DNA of 56,281 nt from Clostridiaceae bacterium (GTDB taxonomy: Bacteria > Bacillota > Clostridia > Lachnospirales > Lachnospiraceae), in contig QXWR01000034.1 of the NCBI GenBank assembly GCA_009911065.1, positions 1-56,281 on the forward strand. Reading direction: 5' to 3'. The notes beneath the pieces were generated by a model. That model was not told where the DNA came from. It ran no database searches and saw only the letters and a program-made list of their open reading frames with translations. The position numbers were made by a program, and so were the translations under genes. Shown here one piece after another: positions 34,803 to 43,099 of the stretch (position 1 is the first letter of the stretch; each line of letters starts with the position of its first letter).

Positions 34803-35162
34803 TCATTCTAAATCGCCAACAATCTGTTTCAACTTTTCGATCTGTTCAGCGGAAAGTTTCTTCCTGCCGAGCAGAGCCGCAAATAGCTTATCAGCAGAAC
34901 CGTCATAGACTTTATTGATCAGTTCGTTGGTTTCCGCCTCTTGGACGGACTCTTTCGGGATCAATGCGCGGCACATAAAGCCCGGCTCGGAGCGTTCAAT
35001 CGCCCCTTTTTTGATGCACCGCTTTATGAGAGTATAGGTCGTGTTTACATTCCAGCCCAACTGCCCGGTCAGTTGTTTAGCAATCTGCTTTGCCGGAATG
35101 TCCCCCTCTTTCCAGAGCACCTCCATTACTTTCAATTCAGAGTCAAAAAGTTTTACAGCCAT
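34803..35162 (-). CDS. BlaI/MecI-family repressor (first)
   Basis: A 119-residue winged-helix repressor of the penicillinase-repressor family. The DNA-binding half is DSELKVMEVLWKEGDIPAKQIAKQL...NVNTTYTLIKRCIKKGAIER; the C-terminal half dimerises. The start MAVKLFDSE has AAGGAG 10 bp upstream, so I reject the nine-codon-longer frame. Coupled to the M56 protease at 32603, its presumed inactivator. Confidence 0.9.
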   Translation of the reverse strand: MAVKLFDSELKVMEVLWKEGDIPAKQIAKQLTGQLGWNVNTTYTLIKRCIKKGAIERSEPGFMCRALIPKESVQEAETNELINKVYDGSADKLFAALLGRKKLSAEQIEKLKQIVGDLE

Positions 35163-35182
35163 CAAACAAGAACTCCTTTCAT

Positions 35183-35252
35183 AAGACACCAGTAGTATTT
35201 TTAAAATTAAACTACCACAGTCTTAATGCTTTGTCAATACTACTCGTGTCTT
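35183..35252 (-). promoter_or_regulatory. Promoter and three operator-like repeats of the first blaI
   Basis: On the minus strand TTGACA (35232-35237) and TAGTTT (35209-35214) are 17 bp apart. Three copies of a 14-bp motif are present: ACTACTGGTGTCTT (reverse of 35183-35196), ACTACCACAGTCTT (35211-35224) and ACTACTCGTGTCTT (35239-35252). The sequence differs from the operator used at 32394 and 35691, so the two BlaI proteins may have separate targets. Confidence 0.6.
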
Positions 35253-35347
35253 AAATCTTCCAAATATAAAATAGTCGGTCGTATGAAATACCAGGCGCAA
35301 AAGAGAGCCTAAGGGAATGACGCAGCTGCGTCCTCACTTTTTGCTGC

Positions 35348-35644
35348 GTGTGCAACAGGAAGCATGAAATGAAAACGGCTGTTCGTCTATATGCGCTGCT
35401 GCCTGTTGCCGGAGTGCTGTTAAAAAAGGGATGCAGGGTTTCAAACGTGCTGATTTTTCTTTGCACAAGCGCAAGTATCCGTATTCCCCTGCTCTTTTTT
35501 GAAATATCCTCTTTGGGAGCGCCATTTACTCTGATCAGGTTTGGTCTTAATCTATTGGTTGTTTTTGCGATTGCCTTTATCATTGAAAAACTGTTGTCCG
35601 AGCAGGATAAAAAGGCAATTTATGAAAATGTGGACAAGCTATAA
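35348..35644 (+). pseudogene. C-terminal fragment of a permease (ArsP/DUF318-like)
   Basis: A 91-98 residue frame with three hydrophobic stretches: LYALLPVAGVLLKKGCRVSNVLIFLCTSASIR, PFTLIRFGLNLLVVFAIAFIIEKLL. The LPxxGxxxKKGxxxxxxxxFL pattern resembles the C-terminal half of PF03773-type permeases. No clean ribosome site is visible, and intact members are over 300 residues. Reads as a remnant between two blaI genes. Confidence 0.45.
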
Positions 35645-35677
35645 CAATACTGCTCAGCCATATCCAGCGGTTATTCA

Positions 35678-35706
35678 TTGACATCAACAGACTACTGTGA
35701 TAGTGT
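35678..35706 (+). promoter_or_regulatory. BlaI-type promoter and operator of the second blaI
   Basis: TTGACA (35678-35683), 17 bp, TAGTGT (35701-35706). The dyad ACTA-CTGTGA-TAGT (35691-35704) straddles the -10. The architecture is identical to that at 32394-32452 ahead of the secreted sensor-domain protein. Confidence 0.75.
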
Positions 35707-35757
35707 ATAGGAAATGTACGATAAAGAACACACAATGAATACGAGGTGAACACGGAT

Positions 35758-36117
35758 ATGGAAAAGACACTGTTTGATTCAGAACGAAAAGTAATGGAAG
35801 TAATCTGGAAAGAAGGAGACGTGACAGCCAAACAGATTTCCCTGACCTTACGTGATACCATCGGCTGGAATAAGAATACCACCTACACAGTCATTAAAAA
35901 ATGTATCCAGAAGGGCTTTATTGAACGCCTGGAACCGAATTTTGTCTGCAGGGCTCTTCTTTCCAAAGAACAGGCGGTTCAGGATGATACCAGGGAATTT
36001 GTAAACCGTGTCTTTGACGGATCCGTCCCCCTGCTGTTTTCATCCCTGCTTTCTCAGAAAGCCCTCTCAAAGAAGGAACTGGAGGAATTAAAACGAATGA
36101 TCAATGAAATGGAGTGA
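35758..36117 (+). CDS. BlaI/MecI-family repressor (second)
   Basis: A 119-residue winged-helix repressor, MEKTLFDSERKVMEVIWKEGDVTAKQISLTLRDTIGWNKNTTYTVIKKCIQKGFIERLEP. The C-terminal half is close to the first BlaI (AVQDDTREFVNRVFDGS). GAGGTG lies 9 bp before the ATG; a GTG four codons upstream is less likely. It overlaps or abuts the M56 gene and probably controls its own operon and the secreted protein gene. Confidence 0.9.
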   Translation: MEKTLFDSERKVMEVIWKEGDVTAKQISLTLRDTIGWNKNTTYTVIKKCIQKGFIERLEPNFVCRALLSKEQAVQDDTREFVNRVFDGSVPLLFSSLLSQKALSKKELEELKRMINEME

Positions 36118-36121
36118 GCCT

Positions 36122-37477
36122 ATGAACCTGCTGCAGATGAGCCTTTCGGCTTCCGTTCTGATCCTGATTGTCATAGCATGCCGGAAGTTCTTTTCCGCCA
36201 GAATACCCAGAACCACTTTTTCGCTGCTCTGGCTGCTTGCCTGGTTGAAGCTGATGATTCCCGTACCGGCGGGCTTTCCTGTGCCTGCGGCCCATCAGTT
36301 AAGGGAAAAAATGCCGGATATCACCGCAGCTTTACCCCTTTCGGCAGAAACCTGGCAGACAGCCGGGGCCGGGCCGGACTTCGGATGGAATCTCCTTAAA
36401 ATCCTGTGGCTTTGCGGCGCTGTATCTGTCAGCCTGTATATCGCTTATCTTCATGCCGCCAGTATGAAGAAATACCGCACAGCAATTCCCCTTAAGGAAT
36501 CTTCCTGGATTCCCATGTGGCTGGAGCAGAAACGTTCCTTCCGCAGAATTACCGTCCGGGTTTCGGACGAGATTGCTTCCCCCTTAACCTATGGTATCTT
36601 CTTCCCGGTAATCCTGCTTCCAAAACAGACCGACTGGGAGGACCAAGAGAGCATGAAGCTGATCCTGGAACATGAAGCAGCCCACATCCGGCACCTGGAT
36701 GCACTGAAAAAGCTGTGCCTGACCATATCCTGCGTCTGCCACTGGTTTAACCCTCTGGTATGGCTCATGGCTGCCCTGGCCTGCCGGGATATGGAGCTGG
36801 CCTGTGATGAAGCCGTAGTCCGGGCCGTGGGAGGAGAAAACCGAAAGCTTTATGCTGACTTACTGGTAGAACTAGAAGCAAAGAGAGCCGGAATCAATCT
36901 TCTGACTTCCAGTTTTGGACAAAGTCTTATGAAAGAACGTATCAGTCATCTCATTCACATGAAAGAAAAAAAATCCTTTACGGGAATCATGCTGACTATC
37001 GCTGCCACCATAAGCTGCGTCGCAGTCTACGGCGCCGTTCCTTCTGGCACTTTTTCCATGAAATCCCTGAAGAATGACCCGACCCTTGGAGGGATTTTTG
37101 AACTGTACTCGGTGGAAGAGTATCAAAGGATTGTAGATACTGTAAAAGAGGACAGAGGGGAGGGAGATCTGGATGCCTTAGCCATGGAACGGGACCTGGA
37201 GCGTCTGAAAGCTGACAACGGAAAAGGGGAATTTGTCATCTATAAAGGCGCGTTTATGGTATCCACGGAAACCACTGTGGTCGCTTTCAACCCAACCATT
37301 GTCATGCGGCCGGAACTTGTAAGCCGGAATACACCTCTGACTGCTGAAACTTACCAGAATGATATAAAAGATGTGACAGAGATTCTGGAAGACGCAGTGG
37401 CAGACGGATTTTTAACAGAAACCCAGAAAAAAAGTGTGTTAGACAAAATGGAGGAGAATCTGACCGGACTGGAATAA
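36122..37477 (+). CDS. BlaR1/MecR1-type M56 metalloprotease with a novel sensor domain
   Basis: A 451-residue protein. Residues 1-300 carry the membrane helices and the M56 zinc site HEAAHIRHLD with RDMELACDEAVV after it. A further helix lies near residue 295 (GIMLTIAATISCVAVYGAV). The extracytoplasmic domain (about 320-451, DPTLGGIFELYSVEEY ...) replaces the usual penicillin-binding sensor and is shared with the secreted protein at 31789. GGAG in the end of blaI starts it 7 bp on. Inference: signal-activated protease that removes BlaI. Confidence 0.85.
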   Translation: MNLLQMSLSASVLILIVIACRKFFSARIPRTTFSLLWLLAWLKLMIPVPAGFPVPAAHQLREKMPDITAALPLSAETWQTAGAGPDFGWNLLKILWLCGAVSVSLYIAYLHAASMKKYRTAIPLKESSWIPMWLEQKRSFRRITVRVSDEIASPLTYGIFFPVILLPKQTDWEDQESMKLILEHEAAHIRHLDALKKLCLTISCVCHWFNPLVWLMAALACRDMELACDEAVVRAVGGENRKLYADLLVELEAKRAGINLLTSSFGQSLMKERISHLIHMKEKKSFTGIMLTIAATISCVAVYGAVPSGTFSMKSLKNDPTLGGIFELYSVEEYQRIVDTVKEDRGEGDLDALAMERDLERLKADNGKGEFVIYKGAFMVSTETTVVAFNPTIVMRPELVSRNTPLTAETYQNDIKDVTEILEDAVADGFLTETQKKSVLDKMEENLTGLE

Positions 37478-37576
37478 GCACCGAAAATGATCCTCCATTT
37501 TGAGACTGTAGGCTCCCTGCCCAGTCTTAAAAGAAACTTAAAAATATTTTTCAGTAAACAAGGGGGGGATTAGGTT

Positions 37577-38163
37577 TTGGAAGTGCAGAATCATTGGAAG
37601 AATGTTACACAAAAACCATTTCGTATTTTATCAGATTGCGGAAAAATTGATGTGCGCTGCGCGTCAGTTAGGATATCGCCAGAAATCGGAACACTGGGAT
37701 ATGCAGTACGATTTCGCAAACGAATTGGATTCCCCACTGCCAAAAGGCTTTCACTTCGTAAACCGCCAAGATATGGATATGGAAAAAGTGAGCAAATGCT
37801 GTTTTAAAGGGTTTGACCATGAACAGAGCGAAGGCCCATGGAACCATCAGTATGACCAAAATAATTATCAGCTGAGTACCGCACCCCATGCCGCAGCTGG
37901 ACGTGGTTATTGCAGATGAGGCAGAAGAATATGCCTGTTATGCAGGAATGTGGTGGACTCCTGAAAACCATCTGGCCTATATGGAACCACTCTGCACCAT
38001 ACCCGAATACCAGCATAAGGGTCTCGCCACTGCCGCTTTGACAGAAATGTATCGGAGAACAAAGGTATTAGGCGCAACCCATATGACAGGCGGAGCGGAC
38101 GGATTTTACAAGAAAATTGGATATCTTTCTGCTGTAAAATGGACATTTGGGGAAAAACAATAA
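37577..38163 (+). pseudogene. Decayed copy of the double-domain GNAT
   Basis: It matches the GNAT at 30779-31675. The first 24 residues (TQKPFRILSDCGKI) agree. The copy then jumps to LMCAARQLGY, equivalent to residue about 125, losing roughly 100 codons. A shift to another frame follows. A second frameshift falls between HAAA and PQLDVVIADE, after which LCTIPEYQHKGLATAALTEMYRRT is preserved. Three frames are needed to read it, so it cannot make a working enzyme. Confidence 0.85.
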
Positions 38164-38215
38164 TACTGGCTATAAAAACTGCTTTTGTAAATTTAGAAGA
38201 TTCTCCTCTTCAGGT

Positions 38216-38272
38216 CTTCCCAAAATCGGTCAATGGAAGTAAAATCGGAAAAGAGGGCAGAATCAGAAATCT
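38216..38272 (+). repeat. Dispersed intergenic repeat, copy D
   Basis: CAAAATCGGTCAATGG followed by AAGTAAAATCGG...AGGGCAGAATCAGAAA. It matches copy C at 27.94 kb over about 55 bp in the same orientation. It lies between the GNAT pseudogene and the VOC gene. Confidence 0.7.
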
Positions 38273-38294
38273 CAGTGATGGAGGAAAATATAAT

Positions 38295-38660
38295 ATGTTA
38301 AGATCAATGATGCAGGTATTTGTAAAAAACAGCATGGAAGCAGTGGCACTTTACCAAAAGGCTTTTGATGCCGAACTCCTATGCGCTTACCCTGACGGCA
38401 GCGGCGGCTATATGCATTCCGAACTGAACGCCTATGGACAAATACTGGCTGTTTCGGAAATTTCTGAGGATGTTACTATAGGAAATACGATGATGTTCTG
38501 TTTCCACCTTGGAGAAGGCCATGAAAACAAGATCCAAAAAGCTTATAAAGTACTGAAAGAAGGCGCATCAAACGATACCCCTGTCGGCCCATGTGATTAT
38601 AGTCCATGCCAGTTTAAGCTTATTGATAAATTCGGCGTGTGCTGGTGTCTTTTTGTATGA
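38295..38660 (+). CDS. VOC-superfamily (PhnB/glyoxalase-like) protein
   Basis: A 121-residue single-domain protein: MQVFVKNSMEAVALYQKAFDAELLCAYPDGSGGYMHSEL...MMFCFHLGEGHENKIQKAYKVLKEGASNDTPVGPCDYSPCQFKLIDKFGVCWCL. This is the PhnB-like pattern of betaalphabetabetabeta units with the terminal FG..W. GGAGG lies 10 bp upstream of the chosen ATG. The function is probably metal-dependent binding or conversion of a small metabolite; specific activity unknown. Confidence 0.8.
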   Translation: MLRSMMQVFVKNSMEAVALYQKAFDAELLCAYPDGSGGYMHSELNAYGQILAVSEISEDVTIGNTMMFCFHLGEGHENKIQKAYKVLKEGASNDTPVGPCDYSPCQFKLIDKFGVCWCLFV

Positions 38661-38707
38661 GGGAACAAGGATAACCGCTGGCCTTCTCCAATGGTCTGTG
38701 ATAATCT

Positions 38708-39970
38708 TTATTTTCCAATCCGATACTGATACTCCGGGATATTAAAAATTCCGTCATCCAGTATCCGGTTCTCCAGATACTGGATATCTCCGTTTTCTGA
38801 GAGCCTGACCGTAAGTTCATGGGTTATGACCGCATCATTGCACAGAATCATCTGGCATACCGCATCCACGGTCAGAGTGAATGTCCCATCTTCATTTTCC
38901 CTGATCTGTGTCACCTCGGGAACAGAAGTACCGAAGAAACTGGGTGCGTAATTTCCGCACCCCAGTCTCTCCCATCGGTAGACTTGACGCCCTTCATCAA
39001 ACACGGCCCACTGCCGAATCTCCTCCCTGGAAACCGGAAGGTAATCCATGATGGTGTTTTCAAACTCTTCTGCCGGTATCCCATGGGGATACTGCTCCGG
39101 TTCAAACCGCCTGCCATACTTCATCCCATAAAAATATTCATAAATCCCGTTATAATCCAGTTTATCCAGGCTCTCCCTGTCCCAGTTGGAGCATAACAGG
39201 TTATTTCCCTGATACCCCAATGGAAGCACACATTTTTCGGACATTTCACGGCACTCCTGTGGCAGGGGCCTCACTCTGACCAGGCAGCTTCCGTCAACAA
39301 TCTCCGATACTTCCGGAGGTTCCGGTACACATAATTCATAGCAGAAATATCCTTTTTCCGTATACCGCCATTCTTTTATTCTTGTATAGGAAATGTACGC
39401 AGGCATCGGTGTTTCATCTTTCCCCCATGTCATATTTGCTGCCAGCACATACAAATTTTCTCCATCATACTGATATTGAAACCTTCCGATTCCTCCGTCT
39501 CTATGAATCCGGTACAGGAGCACGGTCCCGGCCTTTCCCACTCCGGCATCGTGTAAAAACCGCTCCATCTCCTGCCAGTTCTCCATAACCTGGTACGGTT
39601 CGCTCCCTGTGACCGGCATGCCCATAGTCTTTAGCTTCTCTTTTAATTGAATTAAAACTTCCTCTGATAAAACCACGTTTGAAGCATCGCCTTTGTCCGC
39701 TTCTTGGTAAATGTCCCTGGTCAATTCCAACGCGGCCCTTAAGTCAGCTTCCGCTTCTTTCCTTTCGTTTTCATCAACCGGAAGATCATATCCTTTTTCC
39801 CAACGCCCTTTTTTGTCATTATCTTCCCTGCTCTCTGCCAAAGAAGGTTCTTCCCCGCCTTCTATGGCGCCGGACAGTGAAAACTCCTCCTGCTTTTTTC
39901 CTCCACAGGCACACAAAAATCCTGCCATCATTATAATAATAGTCTGGATATATATTTTTCTTATTTCCAT
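38708..39970 (-). CDS. Lipoprotein of the local family (tandem member 3)
   Basis: A 420-residue lipoprotein with signal peptide and lipobox FLCAC. It shares the layout of its neighbours: a helical stretch (ADLRAALELTRDIYQEADK), a beta-rich core (IGRFQYQYDGENLYVL, YTEKGYFCYEL), a downstream ALP-like core (ECREMSEKCVLPLGYQGNNLLCSNWDRESLDKLD) and the final DGTFTLTVDAV...SENGDIQYLENRIL. It is more divergent from the 2368 and 39984 proteins, closer to 41265. AAGGAAGG precedes the start. Confidence 0.75.
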   Translation of the reverse strand: MEIRKIYIQTIIIMMAGFLCACGGKKQEEFSLSGAIEGGEEPSLAESREDNDKKGRWEKGYDLPVDENERKEAEADLRAALELTRDIYQEADKGDASNVVLSEEVLIQLKEKLKTMGMPVTGSEPYQVMENWQEMERFLHDAGVGKAGTVLLYRIHRDGGIGRFQYQYDGENLYVLAANMTWGKDETPMPAYISYTRIKEWRYTEKGYFCYELCVPEPPEVSEIVDGSCLVRVRPLPQECREMSEKCVLPLGYQGNNLLCSNWDRESLDKLDYNGIYEYFYGMKYGRRFEPEQYPHGIPAEEFENTIMDYLPVSREEIRQWAVFDEGRQVYRWERLGCGNYAPSFFGTSVPEVTQIRENEDGTFTLTVDAVCQMILCNDAVITHELTVRLSENGDIQYLENRILDDGIFNIPEYQYRIGK

Positions 39971-39983
39971 GGAAATCCTTCCT

Positions 39984-41264
39984 TTATTTCATATCATATA
40001 CGTTGGGAATGTCCAGCTCCTTTTTCTCTATGGAATTGGATAAATAACGGAATGTCCCGTCATCAAAGGGCTGAACGGTTATGATGCTGGTAAACGCACA
40101 GTCGGAGTTATAATCCGGCCATACCCCATCTACAAAGAGGGTCAGCGTTCCGTCCGGGTTCTCCTTATCCCCCACCACTTCCCCAAAAGGCGGATACGGG
40201 CTGGAAAAGATCATTTCATACGGATAGCTGTCTGTGTCTGCGCGGTAACCGCATATCTCCCTTATCCGTTCCTTTGTGACTGGAAAATACGTGGTCATGA
40301 TCCGTTCATATACCTCTGCAGGTATCTCCCCATTTTCCGGCCGCAGAATCTCTCCCGTATCCATGCGGTACAGGTCCTCAAACATGCATGGCATCAGGAT
40401 ATCCTCCACGTTGCTGCTGTCCCAGTCCGTTACAAGGACATTGTAATTGACATAGCTAAGTCCGTCCAGATATTTTTCTGTCAACTCCCTGCACCGGTCA
40501 GAAAGCGGGGCTGCCCGCCAGAACTGGCGCAGGCTGGAATGGTAGAGCTGTACCGTATAGGCGTAAATGAAATATCCTTTTTCTGTCAGTTTTATCTCCG
40601 CAATATCACTGACAGCAGTAGATATGATTTCCGGTACGCCCCCTTCCCTCCATCCGATCTGCACATAAAAGGTCTGCAGGTTTCCTTTCCTGTGTATAAA
40701 CGTATAAGCACCGATCAGCCCATCCAGATTCACGTCAAAAATAGTAACCAGGCTGTCCTGCCCTTTTAAATAAGCAGAATAAAAGTCCCTGACACTGTTA
40801 TGGTTTTCCATATTTGCCCCGTCAGCAACGCTTACATATCCGGCCTCTCCCAGCATGGATACTACCCGATTCCTCTGCTCCCTGGAGAAATCCCTAACCG
40901 TATAAGTATAGGGCGCATCTTTCTCTATTGTTGCATACCTGTATACCTCCTGCACCTCCATGGCAGCCGACAGGGCACTGTTTTCCAGTTCTTTTTCTTC
41001 AGCTTCACCGAGCAGGCTGTCCGGCTCTTCTAAAAAATATGGTGATGACAGAGATTCCTGTAGTTCTTTCCCATTGTCTCCTGCCCCGGTATTGCCTGTG
41101 GCAGCGCTGCCGGAAATCTCCATAGCCGGTTCCCAGGATTCCTCCGGCTGCTTTCGGCCTTTGTCCTCCTTAAAGCCTGTAAAGAAGCTCCCGGCTGCCA
41201 CTGCCAAACATAACAGGATAAGCAGGAGACTCCCCTTTCTGAACAACCGCTTTAAATCTTCCAA
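39984..41264 (-). CDS. Membrane-anchored member of the local lipoprotein family (tandem member 2)
   Basis: A 426-residue protein starting with TTG, coupled to the gene above (its stop TAG is directly followed by this TTG, with GGAGGGG upstream). One N-terminal membrane helix (about residues 11-28) lacks a lipobox. From about 80 it aligns end to end with the lipoprotein at 2368, including IGAYTFIHRKGNLQTFYVQIGWREGGVPEI, KGYFIYAYT, MPCMFEDLYRMDTGE, YRADTDSYPYEMIF and DGTFRYLSNSIEKKELD. Function unknown. Confidence 0.78.
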   Translation of the reverse strand: MEDLKRLFRKGSLLLILLCLAVAAGSFFTGFKEDKGRKQPEESWEPAMEISGSAATGNTGAGDNGKELQESLSSPYFLEEPDSLLGEAEEKELENSALSAAMEVQEVYRYATIEKDAPYTYTVRDFSREQRNRVVSMLGEAGYVSVADGANMENHNSVRDFYSAYLKGQDSLVTIFDVNLDGLIGAYTFIHRKGNLQTFYVQIGWREGGVPEIISTAVSDIAEIKLTEKGYFIYAYTVQLYHSSLRQFWRAAPLSDRCRELTEKYLDGLSYVNYNVLVTDWDSSNVEDILMPCMFEDLYRMDTGEILRPENGEIPAEVYERIMTTYFPVTKERIREICGYRADTDSYPYEMIFSSPYPPFGEVVGDKENPDGTLTLFVDGVWPDYNSDCAFTSIITVQPFDDGTFRYLSNSIEKKELDIPNVYDMK

Positions 41265-42512
41265 CTAATCATCCCCTCCATATACTTTCTTCCACTGGTC
41301 TTCTGTCAGCCGGTCTGAATGCCACCACAGCTCACAGCCTCCCTCCGGAAAAATAACCTGATTGGATACATACTGAAAACCTCCATCGTCAAGGGGACGG
41401 ACCACGGTTTTGTGGGTATACGCCCTGGAGGTGTTTTCCTCCGGGTATACGGCATTCACAGTCAAAGCTAACGTTCCGTCATCATTTTCCGTATAACTGA
41501 CTACCTCCGGATATGGGATATCCGGATATTCAACCTCATAAAACCCTCTCGGCCTGTATTCATAAGTCTGATCCTCCGGGATATAGGCGGCCTTCCTCTG
41601 CAGCTCCTCGTAATCAATTTGCAAATGACGCTCAATAACATGTTCAAATACATCTGCCGGTATCCTGTAAACGGCCCCGGCGTCTAAATCATCATCCGGC
41701 GTAAAAGGAACCGGCTGTTCATAGATATCAGGATAGAACCTGTCAAATAAATCATAAAAATCCAGATTCCCAAAATCCTGCTCACTCCAGTCCGTAAGGA
41801 AAAGATTATTTCCCCCATACCCCACCGGCAGCAAATACCGTCGGTTTAATTCCCTGCACGTTTCATCCAGCGGCTCAACCCTCAGCGCTGTATGCTCCGG
41901 TTCATCACTGAGGGAAAGCACATAATAGCTTTCGGAATAATAACTTCCTTCAAACAGCAGGTAGCATTCTTCCGTATATTCCCACGATTCTGCCGGATAG
42001 CTTACGGTACTTAAGTTTTTCAGAATCCCATTGCTATACTGATAATATCCTCTGGTTACATTTACTTCTCCCTCTGCTGTATGAAGGTCATACTTTATAA
42101 ATCCGCCGGAGCTGGTGACTGCGATTATGGTAAGTTTGTCATCCTGCGCTTCCTCTACGGATCTGCAAAAGCGTAAAACCTGTTCCGGACCGACCATGTC
42201 AATCTGATTTTCTTCGTCCACCACGGCATAACCATATTCTCCGATCCGTTCAACTATGCGTCTTGTCACTTCCAGCTCTCCAACCGTTCCCATTTCTACT
42301 GCCTGTTCATAAATATCACGATAAAGCTCTGCAATGGATTCCCCATCGGAATCACGGTCTTCTCCCATTTGCTCCTTTTCCGAATATTCTTCTCTGACTT
42401 CTGCATTTTGCGGTATCTCCTGATTTTCCTCTGCCTTTTTTCCGCATCCGGACACTATAAAAAGAAGGACACCTGCAACAATAAACAGTTTTTGTTTTCC
42501 CATGTTTTTCAT
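41265..42512 (-). CDS. Lipoprotein of the local family (tandem member 1)
   Basis: About 415 residues. Start MKNMGKQKLF with AGGTGG upstream, lipobox FIVSGC. It carries the family pattern: IYEQAVEMGTVGELEVTRRIVERIGEYGYAVV, then an extracellular beta-rich core, CRELNRRYLLPVGYGGNNLFLTDWSEQDFGNLDFYDLF and the final DDGGFQYVSNQVIF. It begins the three-gene tandem 42512-38708, likely one transcript. Confidence 0.76.
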   Translation of the reverse strand: MKNMGKQKLFIVAGVLLFIVSGCGKKAEENQEIPQNAEVREEYSEKEQMGEDRDSDGESIAELYRDIYEQAVEMGTVGELEVTRRIVERIGEYGYAVVDEENQIDMVGPEQVLRFCRSVEEAQDDKLTIIAVTSSGGFIKYDLHTAEGEVNVTRGYYQYSNGILKNLSTVSYPAESWEYTEECYLLFEGSYYSESYYVLSLSDEPEHTALRVEPLDETCRELNRRYLLPVGYGGNNLFLTDWSEQDFGNLDFYDLFDRFYPDIYEQPVPFTPDDDLDAGAVYRIPADVFEHVIERHLQIDYEELQRKAAYIPEDQTYEYRPRGFYEVEYPDIPYPEVVSYTENDDGTLALTVNAVYPEENTSRAYTHKTVVRPLDDGGFQYVSNQVIFPEGGCELWWHSDRLTEDQWKKVYGGDD

Positions 42513-42632
42513 CTCTGTCAGACCACCTTTATCAATATCTTTTATTTTAGAATTCCCGCCATGCGCAGCAGATACCTGGCATTTGTGGTAGTGCAGCGCC
42601 CCTCCTTTTGGCAGCAGAGAAGCATTGCACAT

Positions 42633-42707
42633 CTATTTATCCAGCTGGGTTACGACAAGACAAAACTGATGTCCTGCCATAATCAGGGTTTCCAGTATCT
42701 CCACATC
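42633..42707 (-). pseudogene. Tiny relic resembling a formyltransferase opening
   Basis: A 24-residue frame, KDVEILETLIMAGHQFCLVVTQLDK, resembles the start of methionyl-tRNA formyltransferases (F...VLE.LI.AGHE...VVTQPDK). It has no usable start and ends at a TAG. It may be chance resemblance. Confidence 0.25.
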
Positions 42708-42726
42708 CTTTCAATTACTGATTTTC

Positions 42727-43050
42727 TTATACAGGGATATCATACTGCATGATGATGTTATGGAAACAGTCATGGAACCCCAGTTTTCTGTAAAGTTCAA
42801 CGGCCTCCTCCGAACCGCTGAGCGTAACTGCCCTTACTCCGTTTTCAAAAAGCTCCCCAAGTGTCTGCGAGCATATCGAAATTGCCGCTTTCCTCCTGCG
42901 GTATTCCTGTATGGTGGAAACAAATTCCAAAGACGCCGTATCCCCTGTCCGGATTGTGGAGGCCGTGGATACCGGTTTCCCATCCATCTCGCACAGATAA
43001 AACCGGAGATTCTCTTCCTTATACCCTCTGCAGTTAAAAAGCCGGAAAAC
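42727..43050 (-). pseudogene. C-terminal fragment of a GNAT acetyltransferase
   Basis: About 107 residues readable from VFRLFNCRGYKEENLRFYLCEMDGKPVSTAS to the end, with EYRRRKAAISICSQTLGELFENG and AVELYRKLGFHDC at the C-terminus. These match the second half of a GNAT fold (motif A in weakened form). The N-terminal half is missing. Similarity stops where the dispersed repeat (copy E) begins. Confidence 0.65.
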
Positions 43051-43058
43051 GTACTCCT

Positions 43059-43088
43059 ATTATCACCCTGTTGACCGATTTTGAGAAG
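43059..43088 (-). repeat. Dispersed intergenic repeat, copy E
   Basis: Minus-strand CAAAATCGGTCAAC then AGGGTGATAATAGG, 12 bp after the stop of the FtsX fragment and at the break of the GNAT fragment. It is closest to copy A (8.02-8.05 kb). Confidence 0.7.
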
Positions 43089-43099
43089 ACTCCGGGTTC

